DNA from: JAFAFN01 sp963707555
Lineage (GTDB): Bacteria > Actinomycetota > Acidimicrobiia > Acidimicrobiales > Microtrichaceae
Length of the DNA: 64,000 bases
Assembly (NCBI GenBank): GCA_963707555.1
Contig: CAVPQM010000014.1
Span: 310,001-374,000 of the forward strand
Reading direction: 5' to 3'
The notes beneath the pieces are model-generated. The model was not told where the DNA came from, ran no database searches, and saw nothing but the letters and a program-made list of their open reading frames with translations. Of this stretch, positions 1 to 8,055 are shown piece by piece (the first letter of the stretch is position 1; each line of letters starts with the position of its first letter). The position numbers and the translations under genes are program-made.

Positions 1-1213
1 ACGGTGCAGCCACCTCGATCTCGACGACCTCGGACCGTGCTGCGGGTCGGGTGTTGAGCAGGTGCAGCCCCGGCTCGCGCAACGCTGCGGCGGCATCGGT
101 GATCGCTCGTTCGGCCACGGCGACCGCGGTACCGGTCGCCTCGGCGTAGCGGTGCAGCACGGCGTCGACGACCTCGTCGTGGCTGCACGCGCAGATCGAA
201 TCGTGCGCCGCGTTGCGGATCACCTCGAGCCATGCGAGGTCGAGCAGCGTCGCCCACCTGCTCGGCGCCGCGGCCCACAACGACACCAGCGGCTCGGCGT
301 GCCGTTCGAGGGTGCGTTCGGCCACCGCCGCGGCGATCTTCACGTCGACGCGGTTCGAGGTGACGCCCATGAGCAGGTTGGCGCGGGCGCCCGAGCGCAG
401 CTCGCCCTCGATGACCGGGAGGTCGTCGACCGGGGCGTGCTCGAGGTAGTTCGACAGCGACTCGACGCGCAGCTCGAACCGTTCGCCGTCGCCGTCACGG
501 GTTCGTTCGGACGCGTTGAGCTCGCCGACGACGCGGCCCAGGTGTGCCGGCGGGACCTCGTGGTCCATGCCCGCCATCCAGAGGACCCGGTCGCCGACGA
601 GTGGTCCCTGGAGGGCGACGAAGAGGTCGATGCGCTCGCGCAGCGTGGCCGCGTCGGGCGGCATGTCGGACCCGTTGAAGTACCCCGAGGAGAGGTACTC
701 CGCCCGCACCCGACTGCCGTCGGGTGCGTCCCACCAGAACGCCGGGGACTTCATCGCGCCGGGCACCCCACGCCAGACGACAGCGTCGCGGATGCCGAAC
801 AGGTTGAGCAGCTGGGGCATCGCCGCGATGTGACCGAACATGTCGGGCAGGTAGCCGATCTGCATCGCGCCGCCGAAGCGTTCGGCGGTGCGGAACCCGA
901 GCTGCAGGTCGCGCACGAGCGTCTCGCCCGAGACCAGGAACTCGTCGGGCAGCACGTACCACGGACCCATCGAGATCCGCCCTGCGGTGTTCAACGACCG
1001 CAGTCGCTCGGCGGCCTCGGGGCGGACGGCCAGGTAGTCGTCGACGACCGCCATCTGACCGTCGAGCTGGAAGTGCGCGAAGTCGACGTCGTGCTCCAGG
1101 CGGGGGAGCAGCTCGTCGAGCAGCTCGACCAGCCGCATCCGGAACGCCGGGAACGGGTCGTACCACTCCCGGTCCCAGTGGGTGTGCGGCAGGACGTGGA
1201 CGGAACGGGTCAT
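1..1213 (-). CDS. GH38 alpha-mannosidase, N-terminal part (runs off left edge)
   Basis: Retaining glycoside hydrolase of family 38 (MngB/bacterial alpha-mannosidase type), which removes alpha-linked mannose using a bound zinc. About 404 N-terminal residues are visible. The start motif HTHWDREWY near residues 10-18 supplies the H-x-D zinc ligands (His12, Asp14). The GYLPDMFGH motif carries the expected nucleophile Asp124, and GMDHE follows near residue 217. ATG at 1213 is the only sensible start, as the zinc motif begins nine residues later. No signal peptide, so it is probably cytoplasmic. It is divergent from the small gene at 1310. The C-terminal half lies outside the window. The family call is firm; the substrate linkage is not determined. 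Confidence 0.93.
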   Translation of the reverse strand, partial: MTRSVHVLPHTHWDREWYDPFPAFRMRLVELLDELLPRLEHDVDFAHFQLDGQMAVVDDYLAVRPEAAERLRSLNTAGRISMGPWYVLPDEFLVSGETLVRDLQLGFRTAERFGGAMQIGYLPDMFGHIAAMPQLLNLFGIRDAVVWRGVPGAMKSPAFWWDAPDGSRVRAEYLSSGYFNGSDMPPDAATLRERIDLFVALQGPLVGDRVLWMAGMDHEVPPAHLGRVVGELNASERTRDGDGERFELRVESLSNYLEHAPVDDLPVIEGELRSGARANLLMGVTSNRVDVKIAAAVAERTLERHAEPLVSLWAAAPSRWATLLDLAWLEVIRNAAHDSICACSHDEVVDAVLHRYAEATGTAVAVAERAITDAAAALREPGLHLLNTRPAARSEVVEIEVAAP

Positions 1214-1309
1214 GCCGGCGATCGTACGAGGGGGTGGGAGGGCGAGGCGGTCACCGCGCACCGGCGCATGGTGCGACACTGCAGGCATGGCCGCGATCGA
1301 GCCCCCGGC

Positions 1310-1549
1310 ATGACCACCCCCGCCTCGGAGCGGGCCGAGGAGTTCCTGCGTCGGATCTTTCCCGAGGCCGAGCGCAGCGGGACTCAAGATGCCGAGCGCA
1401 GCAGGACTCCAGATGCCGAGCGCAGCGGGACTCCAGATGCCGAGACGAGCGAGGCCCCATCGGGCGACGCTGGCTCGGTGCGCGGCGTCGACGAGCGCCG
1501 TCAGCAGCTGCTCGAACCGATCGGCGACGCGGACCGGGAGTCCTGGTGA
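1310..1549 (+). CDS. Small hypothetical protein with 8-residue tandem repeats
   Basis: Encodes 79 residues of unknown function. The first 20 residues look like a short helix (SERAEEFLRRIF). They are followed by three copies of an eight-residue unit of the type AERSGTPD (24-bp DNA repeat at 1367-1451) and then an acidic, charged tail. Its stop codon overlaps the GTG start of cutA by four bases (GTGA), so it is probably translationally coupled to cutA. No known domain is recognised. The repeat is likely a recent expansion in a disordered linker, and copy number may vary between strains. Confidence 0.55.
   Translation: MTTPASERAEEFLRRIFPEAERSGTQDAERSRTPDAERSGTPDAETSEAPSGDAGSVRGVDERRQQLLEPIGDADRESW
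1367..1451 (+). repeat. 24-bp direct tandem repeat, three copies plus a partial
   Basis: Unit gccgagcgcagcgggactcc + agat occurs at 1367-1390, 1391-1414 and 1415-1438, followed by a 13-base partial copy. Copies differ at one or two positions. The period is a multiple of three, so the reading frame of the surrounding small gene is kept. Confidence 0.95.
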
Positions 1550-1869
1550 GCGCGACCGGCGTGCTCGTCGTGACGACCTCGCTCGACGACGGCGCGGCGG
1601 CCGCCGAGCTGGCCACGGCCGTGGTCGAGGAACGCCTCGCTGCGTGTGCCCAGGTCGGCGGTCCGGTCCGTTCGACGTACCGCTGGCAGGGCGACGTCGA
1701 GTCCGCTGACGAGTGGATCGTCACCATGAAGACCTCGTCGGGCACGTTGGCCCGGCTGCTGGACCGTGTGCGGTCGATCCACTCCTACGAGACGCCGGAG
1801 CTGGTCGTGACCGAGGTCATCGGGGGCGACCCCGACTACCTGGCGTGGGTGCTCGACGAGACGAGCTGA
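1546..1869 (+). CDS. cutA: CutA1-like divalent-cation tolerance protein
   Basis: A 107-residue protein of the trimeric ferredoxin-like CutA1 family, linked to divalent metal tolerance though its biochemical role is unsettled. Family signatures are visible: VVTTSLDD at the N-terminus, ERLAAC with the conserved cysteine, STYRWQGDVESADEW in the middle, TMKTS, and HSYETPELV near the end. The length is the usual one. GTG at 1546 is chosen because it overlaps the preceding stop by four bases and begins just before the first beta strand. Confidence 0.93.
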   Translation: MSATGVLVVTTSLDDGAAAAELATAVVEERLAACAQVGGPVRSTYRWQGDVESADEWIVTMKTSSGTLARLLDRVRSIHSYETPELVVTEVIGGDPDYLAWVLDETS

Positions 1870-1917
1870 GCCGGGTGGTGCACCGGACGCGGCCCGGAGC
1901 CGGCAACCGGAGGCCGT

Positions 1918-2154
1918 TCAGGCGGCAGGATCGGGGCGCACGACGTCCGCGGCGAACCACGCCGGCAGCACGTAGCCGTCGGACAGACGGCGGAGCTGGT
2001 AGGCGGCATCGCCGACGACCGCGACCGCGAAGCCGTGGATCCAGCGGTCGTCGAAGCGGTTACGCACCTCGACGAGCTCGCCGATGTCGAACATGCCCCT
2101 GCGGGTGCCCGGTTCCGTCCCGACCGACGGTCGTGCCTGCACCTTGATCGACAT
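1918..2154 (-). CDS. Small hypothetical protein with a Tudor/SH3-like beta fold
   Basis: A 78-residue protein. After a basic N-terminus, the segment from about residue 20 (MFDIGELVEVRNRFDDRW) to GYVLPAWFAADVVR has the alternating pattern of a small beta-barrel of the Tudor/agenet/SH3-like kind, with a conserved W-x-x-G-F core. Such domains usually bind nucleic acid or peptides, but no ligand can be inferred here. An internal Met at residue 21 is an alternative start, giving about 58 residues. It is convergent with cutA and divergent from rnhB. Confidence 0.6.
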   Translation of the reverse strand: MSIKVQARPSVGTEPGTRRGMFDIGELVEVRNRFDDRWIHGFAVAVVGDAAYQLRRLSDGYVLPAWFAADVVRPDPAA

Positions 2155-2290
2155 GTGCCCTCCTCCGACGAGTCCCCCGTGGAGCGCTCCGGGTGACCGG
2201 CGAGCTCCGACAGGTCTCTATCGGCATGTCGCGCCGATTTCTCAAGTGCTGCCGTCCTGAGCGGTTCGCGCGAGCGGTACCGTGCTGCCC

Positions 2291-2953
2291 ATGGCGCCCC
2301 GCCGTCGTGGCCCGACGTTGTCGATCGAGAAGCAGCTGTGGGCCGAGGGTCACGAGGTCGTCGTCGGGATCGACGAGGTCGGCAGGGGAGCATGGGCCGG
2401 GCCGCTGACCCTGGGTGCCGCGGTGCTGCCGCGTGACCGTCGGGTCAACGGGGTCCGGGACTCCAAGCAGCTGAGCGAGGCGCGACGCGAGCAGCTCTAT
2501 CCCCGTGTCACCGAGTGGTGCGCCAGCTGGTCGGTCGGCCACGCGAGTGCCGCGGAGTGCGACCAGATGGGCATGTCGGCCGCGCAGCGCCTGGCCGCAC
2601 GGCGAGCGCTCGACGGACTCGGGGTCGAGGCCGACGTCGTGCTCGTCGACGGGAACTGGGACTTCGTCGGCAACGGCCGGACCAGGACGGTGATCCGCGG
2701 CGACACGACCTGCCTCTCCATCGCGGCGGCGTCGATCGTGGCAAAGGTGACCCGCGACCGCATGATGCGTGAGGCCGCGGTCGACCACCCGGGCTACGAC
2801 TTCGAGCTCAACAAGGGCTATCCGTGTCCGCGCCACCAACTGGCGTTGAAGGGGTACGGACCTACATCCATCCACCGACGTTCCTGGGCGTTCATGGACT
2901 CGGTACCCTGGGTGGGCGCACGGCTCCCCACGCCGTGGGGATCACAGCCGTGA
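2291..2953 (+). CDS. rnhB: Ribonuclease HII
   Basis: Cytoplasmic RNase HII of about 220 residues. It nicks RNA in RNA-DNA hybrids and removes misincorporated ribonucleotides. The DEVGRG motif (Asp28, Glu29), VLVDGN (Asp120) and the Asp138 of RGDTTCLSIAAASI give the four metal-binding acids with the spacing seen in E. coli RNase HII; KVTRD follows. The C-terminal NKGYPCPRHQLALKGYGP segment is also typical. ATG at 2291 is preferred over the in-frame GTG at 2282; they differ by three residues. The last 20 residues after PWVG are unusual and poorly conserved. Confidence 0.96.
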   Translation: MAPRRRGPTLSIEKQLWAEGHEVVVGIDEVGRGAWAGPLTLGAAVLPRDRRVNGVRDSKQLSEARREQLYPRVTEWCASWSVGHASAAECDQMGMSAAQRLAARRALDGLGVEADVVLVDGNWDFVGNGRTRTVIRGDTTCLSIAAASIVAKVTRDRMMREAAVDHPGYDFELNKGYPCPRHQLALKGYGPTSIHRRSWAFMDSVPWVGARLPTPWGSQP

Positions 2954-2957
2954 TATT

Positions 2958-2995
2958 TGCAAACGCCAGCAAGCCGTTGCTTGCAGTAGTTTGCA
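2958..2995. repeat. Nested perfect inverted repeat (candidate operator)
   Basis: TGCAAAC-gcca-GCAAGC-cgtt-GCTTGC-agta-GTTTGCA. Two inverted repeats share one centre and all three spacers are exactly four bases. It lies immediately after rnhB and about 75 bp before the likely TTG start of the cyclase gene. It is clearly richer in A/T than its surroundings. The geometry suits a tetramer or two stacked dimers of a regulator; the protein is unknown. Confidence 0.75.
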
Positions 2996-3068
2996 GGTGC
3001 GTGCCAAGATCCTTCCCACGGGGGACCGCGACGCACCGCCCATCCGGGGCGGGACCAGAGGGGTCCAG

Positions 3069-3689
3069 TTGAGCGAGAATCGAACACGAGGAATCCAGTT
3101 CGGGGCGCCGAGATCGGACGCCTCGCCGGACGGCACCGGCGTCGAACCGCCCGTGCCGGAGTGGGTCGACGTCTCCCAGACGCTCGAGCGCTGGTTCGCC
3201 TTCGTCGACGTCTGCGGGTTCACGTCGTACACCGAGGCGAACGGCACCCCTGCCGCACTCGAGGTGCTCACCCGGTTCCGCAGCGCCGTGCGCGCCGTCA
3301 CGGGCCGACGCGGCGTGCGGGTCCTGAAGTGGCTCGGCGACGGGGCGATGCTCGTCGGTGTCGAGGCCGGCCCGGTCATCGCCGCGGTCTGCGAGCTGCG
3401 GCTGCGCTTCGACGAGGACGCATTCGACATCCACGCCGGCATCGCCGGTGGCCACGTGCTGCTCTTCGAGGGCGACGACTACATCGGCCCCGCCGCCAAC
3501 CACGCCTCGCGGCTGTGCGAGGCGGCGGCACCGGGCGAGGTGTTCGCCGTCGGTGTCGCGCAGCACCTGCCGGACTGGGTCCAGCTGGTCGACCACGTGA
3601 CGGTCCACGCGCACGGCGTCGGTGAGCTGTCGGGCGTGATGAAGCTCGCCGTGGCTGACTCGGTCCGCTCCGCCCGCGCCTACAACTGA
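3069..3689 (+). CDS. Class III adenylate/guanylate cyclase catalytic-domain protein
   Basis: About 206 residues, nearly all one nucleotidyl cyclase homology domain. FVDVCGFTSYTE carries the first metal Asp. VLKWLGDGAMLVG carries the adenine-contacting Lys and second metal Asp. YIGPAANHASRLCEAA carries the Asn/Arg transition-state pair. Product is likely cAMP, but residue choice for ATP versus GTP is not decisive. The start is uncertain: TTG at 3069 has an upstream GAGGGG, while TTG 2991 or GTG 2997 are possible. No membrane segment or sensor domain is present, so regulation may be by partner or by transcription through the nested palindrome upstream. Confidence 0.85.
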   Translation: MSENRTRGIQFGAPRSDASPDGTGVEPPVPEWVDVSQTLERWFAFVDVCGFTSYTEANGTPAALEVLTRFRSAVRAVTGRRGVRVLKWLGDGAMLVGVEAGPVIAAVCELRLRFDEDAFDIHAGIAGGHVLLFEGDDYIGPAANHASRLCEAAAPGEVFAVGVAQHLPDWVQLVDHVTVHAHGVGELSGVMKLAVADSVRSARAYN

Positions 3690-3704
3690 CCGGCGCCGTT
3701 TCGT

Positions 3705-3729
3705 TCAGGTGTGGGCCTGCCGCACCTGA
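3705..3729. terminator. Hairpin between convergent genes
   Basis: TCAGGTG ... CACCTGA with an inner GG/CC pair lies between the ends of the cyclase gene and the protease gene. No T-tract follows. Probably a shared bidirectional terminator. Confidence 0.5.
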
Positions 3730-3766
3730 CCCGCGGCAGCATCGGAGCAGCGCCGCGTCCGAGCCG

Positions 3767-5326
3767 TCAGGTGCTGCTCACCGACAGTCGGAACGCGATG
3801 GGCGACATCTCGTAGTTGCTGAGCCAGAGGCGGTGCACGCCGCTGACCTCCGGGGTGAACGTCTCCTCGACGCCCAGGCCGAAGATGCCCTCTCCGGAGT
3901 CGTCGTAGTACTCGATGTCCTCGTGGTCGACCTCGGGGTCCACATCGACGGCGGTCAGCGGCACCCCCGGCGGCGCGACGAGCAGGGCCAGGTCACCCTG
4001 GGGTGAGCTGGCGATCAGTTCGACCTCGACGCCGGCCTCGAGCTCGACGTCGAAGGGGATACCGGACCGGAAGCCGCTGATGGTGCCCTCGACGGGCTCG
4101 TCGAGGGTCAGCGTGGTGGGTTCGACCGGTTCGGTCAGCGGCCACAATGGCAACGACGACGACCAGGTCACCTCGAGGTCCGTCGTGCCGACGGCGGGCT
4201 CGATGAGGACCTCGGCGGCCACGTCGGGCGCCACCTCGATCCGGAAGCTGCCCGGCGCGACCTCTCGTGCGGTCACCTCGTCGTCGACGGGCTCCGGCGC
4301 GCCGAGCTCGTCGACGTCCAGACCGGATCGTGCCGCGACCTGTGCGAGGTACTCCGCCATCAGGACGTCGTAGCTCGCGCTCAGGGCGAGCGGCGTCTCC
4401 TCGAACGGGTCGGCGACCATCACGCCCACACGGTCGATGGGGCCGACCTGCAGCTCCCATGTCCGTGCGTCCTCGGACGGCGGAAGGTAGAGGACGTAGG
4501 ACTCGACGTCGTCGGGGGCGACGATGGTGCCCGAGGTCTCGCCGCCCCCGGCCTCGCTCCCGGCTGACCCATCTCCCTCGGGAGCGGTCAGGGGCGCGAG
4601 CAGGAGCTCGTCACCCTCGCCGTCGAGGATCCTGGCCACCGCTCGTTCCACGTCCTGGATCGCCAGCGACAGGGCGAACGACGGGTCGATCGACATGCCG
4701 CTGATGCCGACCAGGTCGCCGGTCGCTGCGAACAGGGCGCCGCCGGACTGGCCCTCGCCGATGACGGCGTCGGACTGGATGTAGGTCTGGTCCCAGCCCT
4801 CGGCGGTCCGGGTCCTCGACACGATGCCGGAGGTGATGGTCAGGTCGGCTCCTGCCGCGTCGAGCGAGCCGGGGAAGCCGAGCAGGAAGACGTCGTCGCC
4901 CTTCTCGACGCTCGGGTCGCCGAGGGGCAGCGGCGCCAGCCCGTCGGCGTCCTCGATCGGACCCAGCAGCGCGATGTCGGCGGCGACATCGGCACCGATG
5001 ACGGGCAGCGGGCCGACGTCGGTGCCGTCGAGGGAGACGTCGACGGCACCGAAGGGATCGACGACGTGCAGGTTCGTCACGATGTAGTTCTCGTCCCCGA
5101 CGCGCACTGCCACGCCGGTGCCGGTGGCATACGGCGTCTCGATGAACACCACCGACTCCTCGCCGCACGCGATGAGCGCCTTCGAGGGCGTCGAGTCGCC
5201 GACCGCGCACGGGTTGCGGTCGGCGGTGGCGCTCGCTCCGTCCGCCTCGTCGTCGGATCCGGTGCAGCCACCGAGGACCAGCAGGGCGGCGAGCGCGATG
5301 GCGAGGCCGGTGGTCAGACGCTTCAT
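3767..5326 (-). CDS. Secreted trypsin-like serine protease lipoprotein
   Basis: A 519-residue precursor. Residues 1-21 form a lipoprotein signal with lipobox LGGC (Cys21), so the protein should be anchored on the outer face of the membrane. The protease domain (about 45-250) shows an S1C/HtrA-type triad: His87 in TNLHVV, Asp117 in AADIALL and Ser194 in GEGQSGGAL. No PDZ domain follows. Instead the C-terminal half (about 285-519) is made of acidic beta-rich segments that look like two pre-peptidase C-terminal-type sandwiches. ATG at 5326 is chosen because it starts the signal peptide. Cleavage target unknown. Confidence 0.88.
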   Translation of the reverse strand: MKRLTTGLAIALAALLVLGGCTGSDDEADGASATADRNPCAVGDSTPSKALIACGEESVVFIETPYATGTGVAVRVGDENYIVTNLHVVDPFGAVDVSLDGTDVGPLPVIGADVAADIALLGPIEDADGLAPLPLGDPSVEKGDDVFLLGFPGSLDAAGADLTITSGIVSRTRTAEGWDQTYIQSDAVIGEGQSGGALFAATGDLVGISGMSIDPSFALSLAIQDVERAVARILDGEGDELLLAPLTAPEGDGSAGSEAGGGETSGTIVAPDDVESYVLYLPPSEDARTWELQVGPIDRVGVMVADPFEETPLALSASYDVLMAEYLAQVAARSGLDVDELGAPEPVDDEVTAREVAPGSFRIEVAPDVAAEVLIEPAVGTTDLEVTWSSSLPLWPLTEPVEPTTLTLDEPVEGTISGFRSGIPFDVELEAGVEVELIASSPQGDLALLVAPPGVPLTAVDVDPEVDHEDIEYYDDSGEGIFGLGVEETFTPEVSGVHRLWLSNYEMSPIAFRLSVSST

Positions 5327-5502
5327 GTGGGCACGCTTCCTCTGCGAACGGACAGCAGAGTGAAGTGTCGCGGAGTCGTCGCCGTCCAATCAGGGTCGTC
5401 GAGCGTGCCGGGCGGTGGGTGGCGGCGGTGGGTGCGGCGGGTGGCGGCGGTGTGTGGGCGGCCCGAACTGCGTTCCCGTGGGTCGGGCGGTACGGTGCGG
5501 GG

Positions 5503-5949
5503 GTGCCTCGCAGAGTGTTCGTGCCCGTGGTGTCGTTCCTCGCATGGACCCTCTTCGTCTGGGTCGGTCGGGTCCGCAACGCGTTGGGTGATCCCGATCT
5601 GAGCGGCTCGGAGCGGGTCGGCCCGCTGTTGCTCGCCACGAGCTTCGCCGTCCCGGCGCTCGTGCTCGCCATCGTCCTGTTCACCTCGGCCCGCCGGTCG
5701 AGGGGAGTCGGCCCGGTGCTCCGCTACGGCGTGTTCGCGCTGGCGGCCTGGACCTGCGGAGTGTGGGTCGTCCGCATGGCGGACATCGCGTTGGGCGGCG
5801 ACTGGGAGGTCGCGTTCGTCGTCGTGCACGCAGTGCTGGCCGTCGTCTCGTCGGGGTTGGCGGTCGTCGCGGCCCGCTCGGTGATCGACGTGCGACCGCC
5901 CGTTCCGGCCGCCGCCACCCCGGCGCGGACTGGCACAGAGGTGAGCTGA
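5503..5949 (+). CDS. Hypothetical four-helix membrane protein
   Basis: About 148 residues. Four hydrophobic segments are visible: VFVPVVSFLAWTLFVWVG, LLLATSFAVPALVLAIVLF, YGVFALAAWTCGVWVVRM and VAFVVVHAVLAVVSSGLAVV. A short polar C-terminal tail follows. GTG at 5503 begins just before the first helix and is preferred over an upstream extension rich in Arg and Gly. It is divergent from the protease gene. No family recognised. Confidence 0.7.
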   Translation: MPRRVFVPVVSFLAWTLFVWVGRVRNALGDPDLSGSERVGPLLLATSFAVPALVLAIVLFTSARRSRGVGPVLRYGVFALAAWTCGVWVVRMADIALGGDWEVAFVVVHAVLAVVSSGLAVVAARSVIDVRPPVPAAATPARTGTEVS

Positions 5950-6154
5950 AGAACAGTCACAGCCGCAGGTCATGAGCCACAGCTGGGTGCTGGCACACGG
6001 CGGCGAAAGTGGGACATGATGTCCATGTGGCCATCGGCCACGTTCTACGTCATCCTCCCATCCACCCTTCCTCTCCCACGGGTGGCGTAGATCGAGGGTC
6101 GTTCTATCACTGGTGGTGATGGGGTCCGGTGCTGGGATGACCCTCCCTCTCGTT

Positions 6155-6193
6155 GCAGCTGCGAGCTCCCCTCCGGGTCGAGCTCGCCGCTGC
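6155..6193. terminator. Two-part hairpin between convergent genes
   Basis: GCAGC-tg-CGAGCTC-(11 nt)-GAGCTCG-cc-GCTGC, a stem with an internal 2x2 bulge just past the stop of the globin gene. No T-run on either strand. Likely a bidirectional terminator for the membrane-protein and globin genes. Confidence 0.55.
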
Positions 6194-6203
6194 GCGTCTG
6201 CCG

Positions 6204-6632
6204 TCAGCTCGGTTGGTTCACCAGGTGCGCCGCGGACATCGTGAAGTACTCCGACATGCGGGCGTGCACCACGTCGCGGAGGTCCTCGTCGAGCGGTGCC
6301 TCGGGCATGGTGGCGTCGAGCGCGTGCTGCATCGCCGCGACCCAGTGGTCGCGCTCGGCGTCGCCGATCACGAACGGCACGTGCCGCATGCGGAGCCGGG
6401 GATGGCCACGGGTCTCGGAGTAGGTGCCGGGGCCGCCCCAGTACTGGGCGAGGAACATCGACAGTCGCTCTCGGGCCGGTCCCAGGTCGTCCTGGTCGGG
6501 ATAGAGCGGCAGCAGCACGTCGTCGGACGCGACCACGGCGTAGAACCGCTCGACGAGCCGGTCGAAGAAGGGCTGGCCGCCGACGGCCTGGAACACGGTG
6601 ACCTGGTGCTGTTCGTCGTCCTGCTGGCTCAC
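6204..6632 (-). CDS. Truncated hemoglobin, group II (GlbO-like)
   Basis: A 142-residue 2-over-2 globin. FYAVVASDD supplies the B10 tyrosine region, followed by a YWGGP segment. RMRHVPFVIG contains the proximal His, and DHWVAAM provides the group II G8 tryptophan. This group in actinomycetes (GlbO) binds O2 or NO in the cytoplasm, often with peroxidase or NO-detoxifying roles. GTG at 6632 is chosen: upstream codons are Arg/Pro-rich and fall in a 24-bp repeat. It stands alone on its strand and is divergent from the Nfu_N-like gene. Confidence 0.9.
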   Translation of the reverse strand: MSQQDDEQHQVTVFQAVGGQPFFDRLVERFYAVVASDDVLLPLYPDQDDLGPARERLSMFLAQYWGGPGTYSETRGHPRLRMRHVPFVIGDAERDHWVAAMQHALDATMPEAPLDEDLRDVVHARMSEYFTMSAAHLVNQPS

Positions 6633-6661
6633 GGCCCCATCGTGGCCCCTCCGTCGGGACC

Positions 6662-6709
6662 GATCCAGACGCCGGCGCGGACGGTGATCCAGATGCCGGC
6701 GCGGACGGG
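6662..6709 (+). repeat. 24-bp direct tandem repeat, two copies
   Basis: Unit gatccaga(c/t)gccggcgcggacgg(t/g), at 6662-6685 and 6686-6709, in the divergent region between the globin and Nfu_N-like genes. It shares the tccagatgccg core and the 24-bp period with the repeat at 1367-1451. Confidence 0.9.
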
Positions 6710-6756
6710 CGGGCCAGAGTGGGGTCGGGGGAGCGCGCCGCACTACGATCGCGGCC

Positions 6757-7092
6757 ATGGGACAGCCGGTCACCGTCATCGAGAAGCCGTCGAGCCGTGG
6801 TGGAGTCGTCCGCTACGAGATCAACCGCACCCTGACGGGCATGGGCCACGAGCGGTACCTGACCGGGCAGGTCGTCGAGGGTGACCGTCCGCCGGACGAG
6901 CTCGCACGGCGTCTCTTCGAGCGCGGCGGCATCGAGGGCATCCACATCAACTCGAACGTGATCACGCTCGACCTGGCCAAGGGTGCGAGCTCCGAGGGCA
7001 TCGCCGAGATCATCGGTGACCTCTACACGTACTACCGCCCGGGTGTCACGGTGCCGACGCCGGCCGACTTCGGCTACGTCGAGGAGAGCTGA
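6757..7092 (+). CDS. Nfu/NifU N-terminal-domain-like protein
   Basis: A 111-residue protein. The segment RYEINRTLTGMGHERYLTGQVV, then ELARRLFERGGIEGIHINSNVITLDLAKG, resembles the Nfu_N fold that assists Fe-S scaffold proteins in other bacteria. The C-terminal NifU cysteine domain is absent, so this is a stand-alone N-domain and may act as an accessory in Fe-S assembly. That role is inference. ATG start is preceded by a promoter-like CACTACGAT. Nothing nearby is an Fe-S gene. Confidence 0.6.
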   Translation: MGQPVTVIEKPSSRGGVVRYEINRTLTGMGHERYLTGQVVEGDRPPDELARRLFERGGIEGIHINSNVITLDLAKGASSEGIAEIIGDLYTYYRPGVTVPTPADFGYVEES

Positions 7093-7181
7093 GCCGCACG
7101 CTCAGCGGGGCGCTTGCCGGCGCCTCACCGGATTCGCCTCACCGGGGACGCCTCGACATACCTGGGGTTCGCCGCGCTGCG

Positions 7182-7200
7182 CGCGCTCCGCGGGAGCGCG
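7182..7200. terminator. GC-rich hairpin upstream of the SOS promoter
   Basis: CGCGCTCC-gcg-GGAGCGCG between the end of the Nfu_N-like gene and the LexA box of imuA. No T-tract. It may stop read-through into the SOS operon. Confidence 0.45.
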
Positions 7201-7225
7201 GCTGCAGCACACCACTTGTCGCCAC

Positions 7226-7239
7226 CGAACATGTGTTCG
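7226..7239. promoter_or_regulatory. LexA/SOS box of imuA
   Basis: CGAAC-ATGT-GTTCG matches the CGAAC-N4-GTTCG LexA operator of actinomycetes and Bacillus-type LexA. It ends 12 bp before the imuA start codon, so bound LexA would block initiation. The same 14-base core precedes dnaE2. Confidence 0.92.
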
Positions 7240-7251
7240 ATACTGGGGGCG

Positions 7252-7980
7252 ATGTCGATCGAGCGGGCTGTCGAGGACGTGGTCGGGGGCGGTGACCGCT
7301 CTGCGACGGTGCAACAGCTGCGCGAGCTGGTCGACCGGACCCGTCCCGTGTCGACCGCCGAGCAGCGGGTGCTGCCGGTGCTGCCGGCCGTCGAGGGGCT
7401 GCTGGCGGGCAAGGGCCTGCAACGGGGGACGGTGGTCCAGGTCAACGGTGGTGCCGGGGCCACGTCGTTGGCCTTGGCCATGGCCGCCGGCCCGACGCGT
7501 GCCGGGTCGTGGGTCGCGTGCGTCGGGCTCCCGGAGCTGGGCTGGGCGGCCGCCGCTGCGAGCGGGGTCGAGCTCGAACGGCTCGTGGTGGTCCGGCCGA
7601 CCGAGCGGTCGTGGGCCACGGTGGTCGCGGCACTGGTGGACGCCTTCGACGTCGTGCTGTGCGGGCTGGAGCGCTCGCCCTCCTCGTCCGAGGTGCGCCG
7701 CCTGCAGGCCCGTGCGCGGGAGCGGGGTGCGGTGCTGGTCGTGGTGGGCGGCTCCGCCGGTTCGGTCGGCCCGGCCCGGCGGAGCTGGCCCGACGCGGCC
7801 GATGTCGACATCTCGGTCGTCGGCTCGGAGTGGTCGGGTCTGGGGGAGGGCTGGGGAACCCTCCGCAGCCGGCGGATCACCGTCGAGACGGGTGGCCGTC
7901 GCGGGCATGCGGCGGGGCCGGCGCGTCGACCTGTGGCTGCCGGGCCCGAGCGGCGGACCGGAACCCGTCACCGAGGGTGA
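7252..7980 (+). CDS. imuA: ImuA-like SOS mutasome subunit (RecA-fold)
   Basis: A 242-residue degenerate RecA-fold protein placed directly upstream of imuB. GLQRGTVVQVNGGAGATSLALAMA occupies the Walker A position but lacks the full GxxxxGK[ST] motif. WVACVGLPELGWAAAAASGVELERLVVV and AFDVVLCGLE follow the usual strand order of ImuA/ImuA' proteins. In mycobacteria the equivalent subunit joins ImuB and DnaE2 in damage-induced mutagenesis. ATG at 7252 follows the LexA box. The in-frame ATG at 7231 lies inside the operator and is less likely. The C-terminus is Arg-rich. Confidence 0.85.
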   Translation: MSIERAVEDVVGGGDRSATVQQLRELVDRTRPVSTAEQRVLPVLPAVEGLLAGKGLQRGTVVQVNGGAGATSLALAMAAGPTRAGSWVACVGLPELGWAAAAASGVELERLVVVRPTERSWATVVAALVDAFDVVLCGLERSPSSSEVRRLQARARERGAVLVVVGGSAGSVGPARRSWPDAADVDISVVGSEWSGLGEGWGTLRSRRITVETGGRRGHAAGPARRPVAAGPERRTGTRHRG

Positions 7981-8055
7981 GACCCGTGGATCGCCACGGG
8001 AGCACGGATCGGACAGGAGCACGGGAGCGACGGTCACCCCACTGCGACGGGTCGG

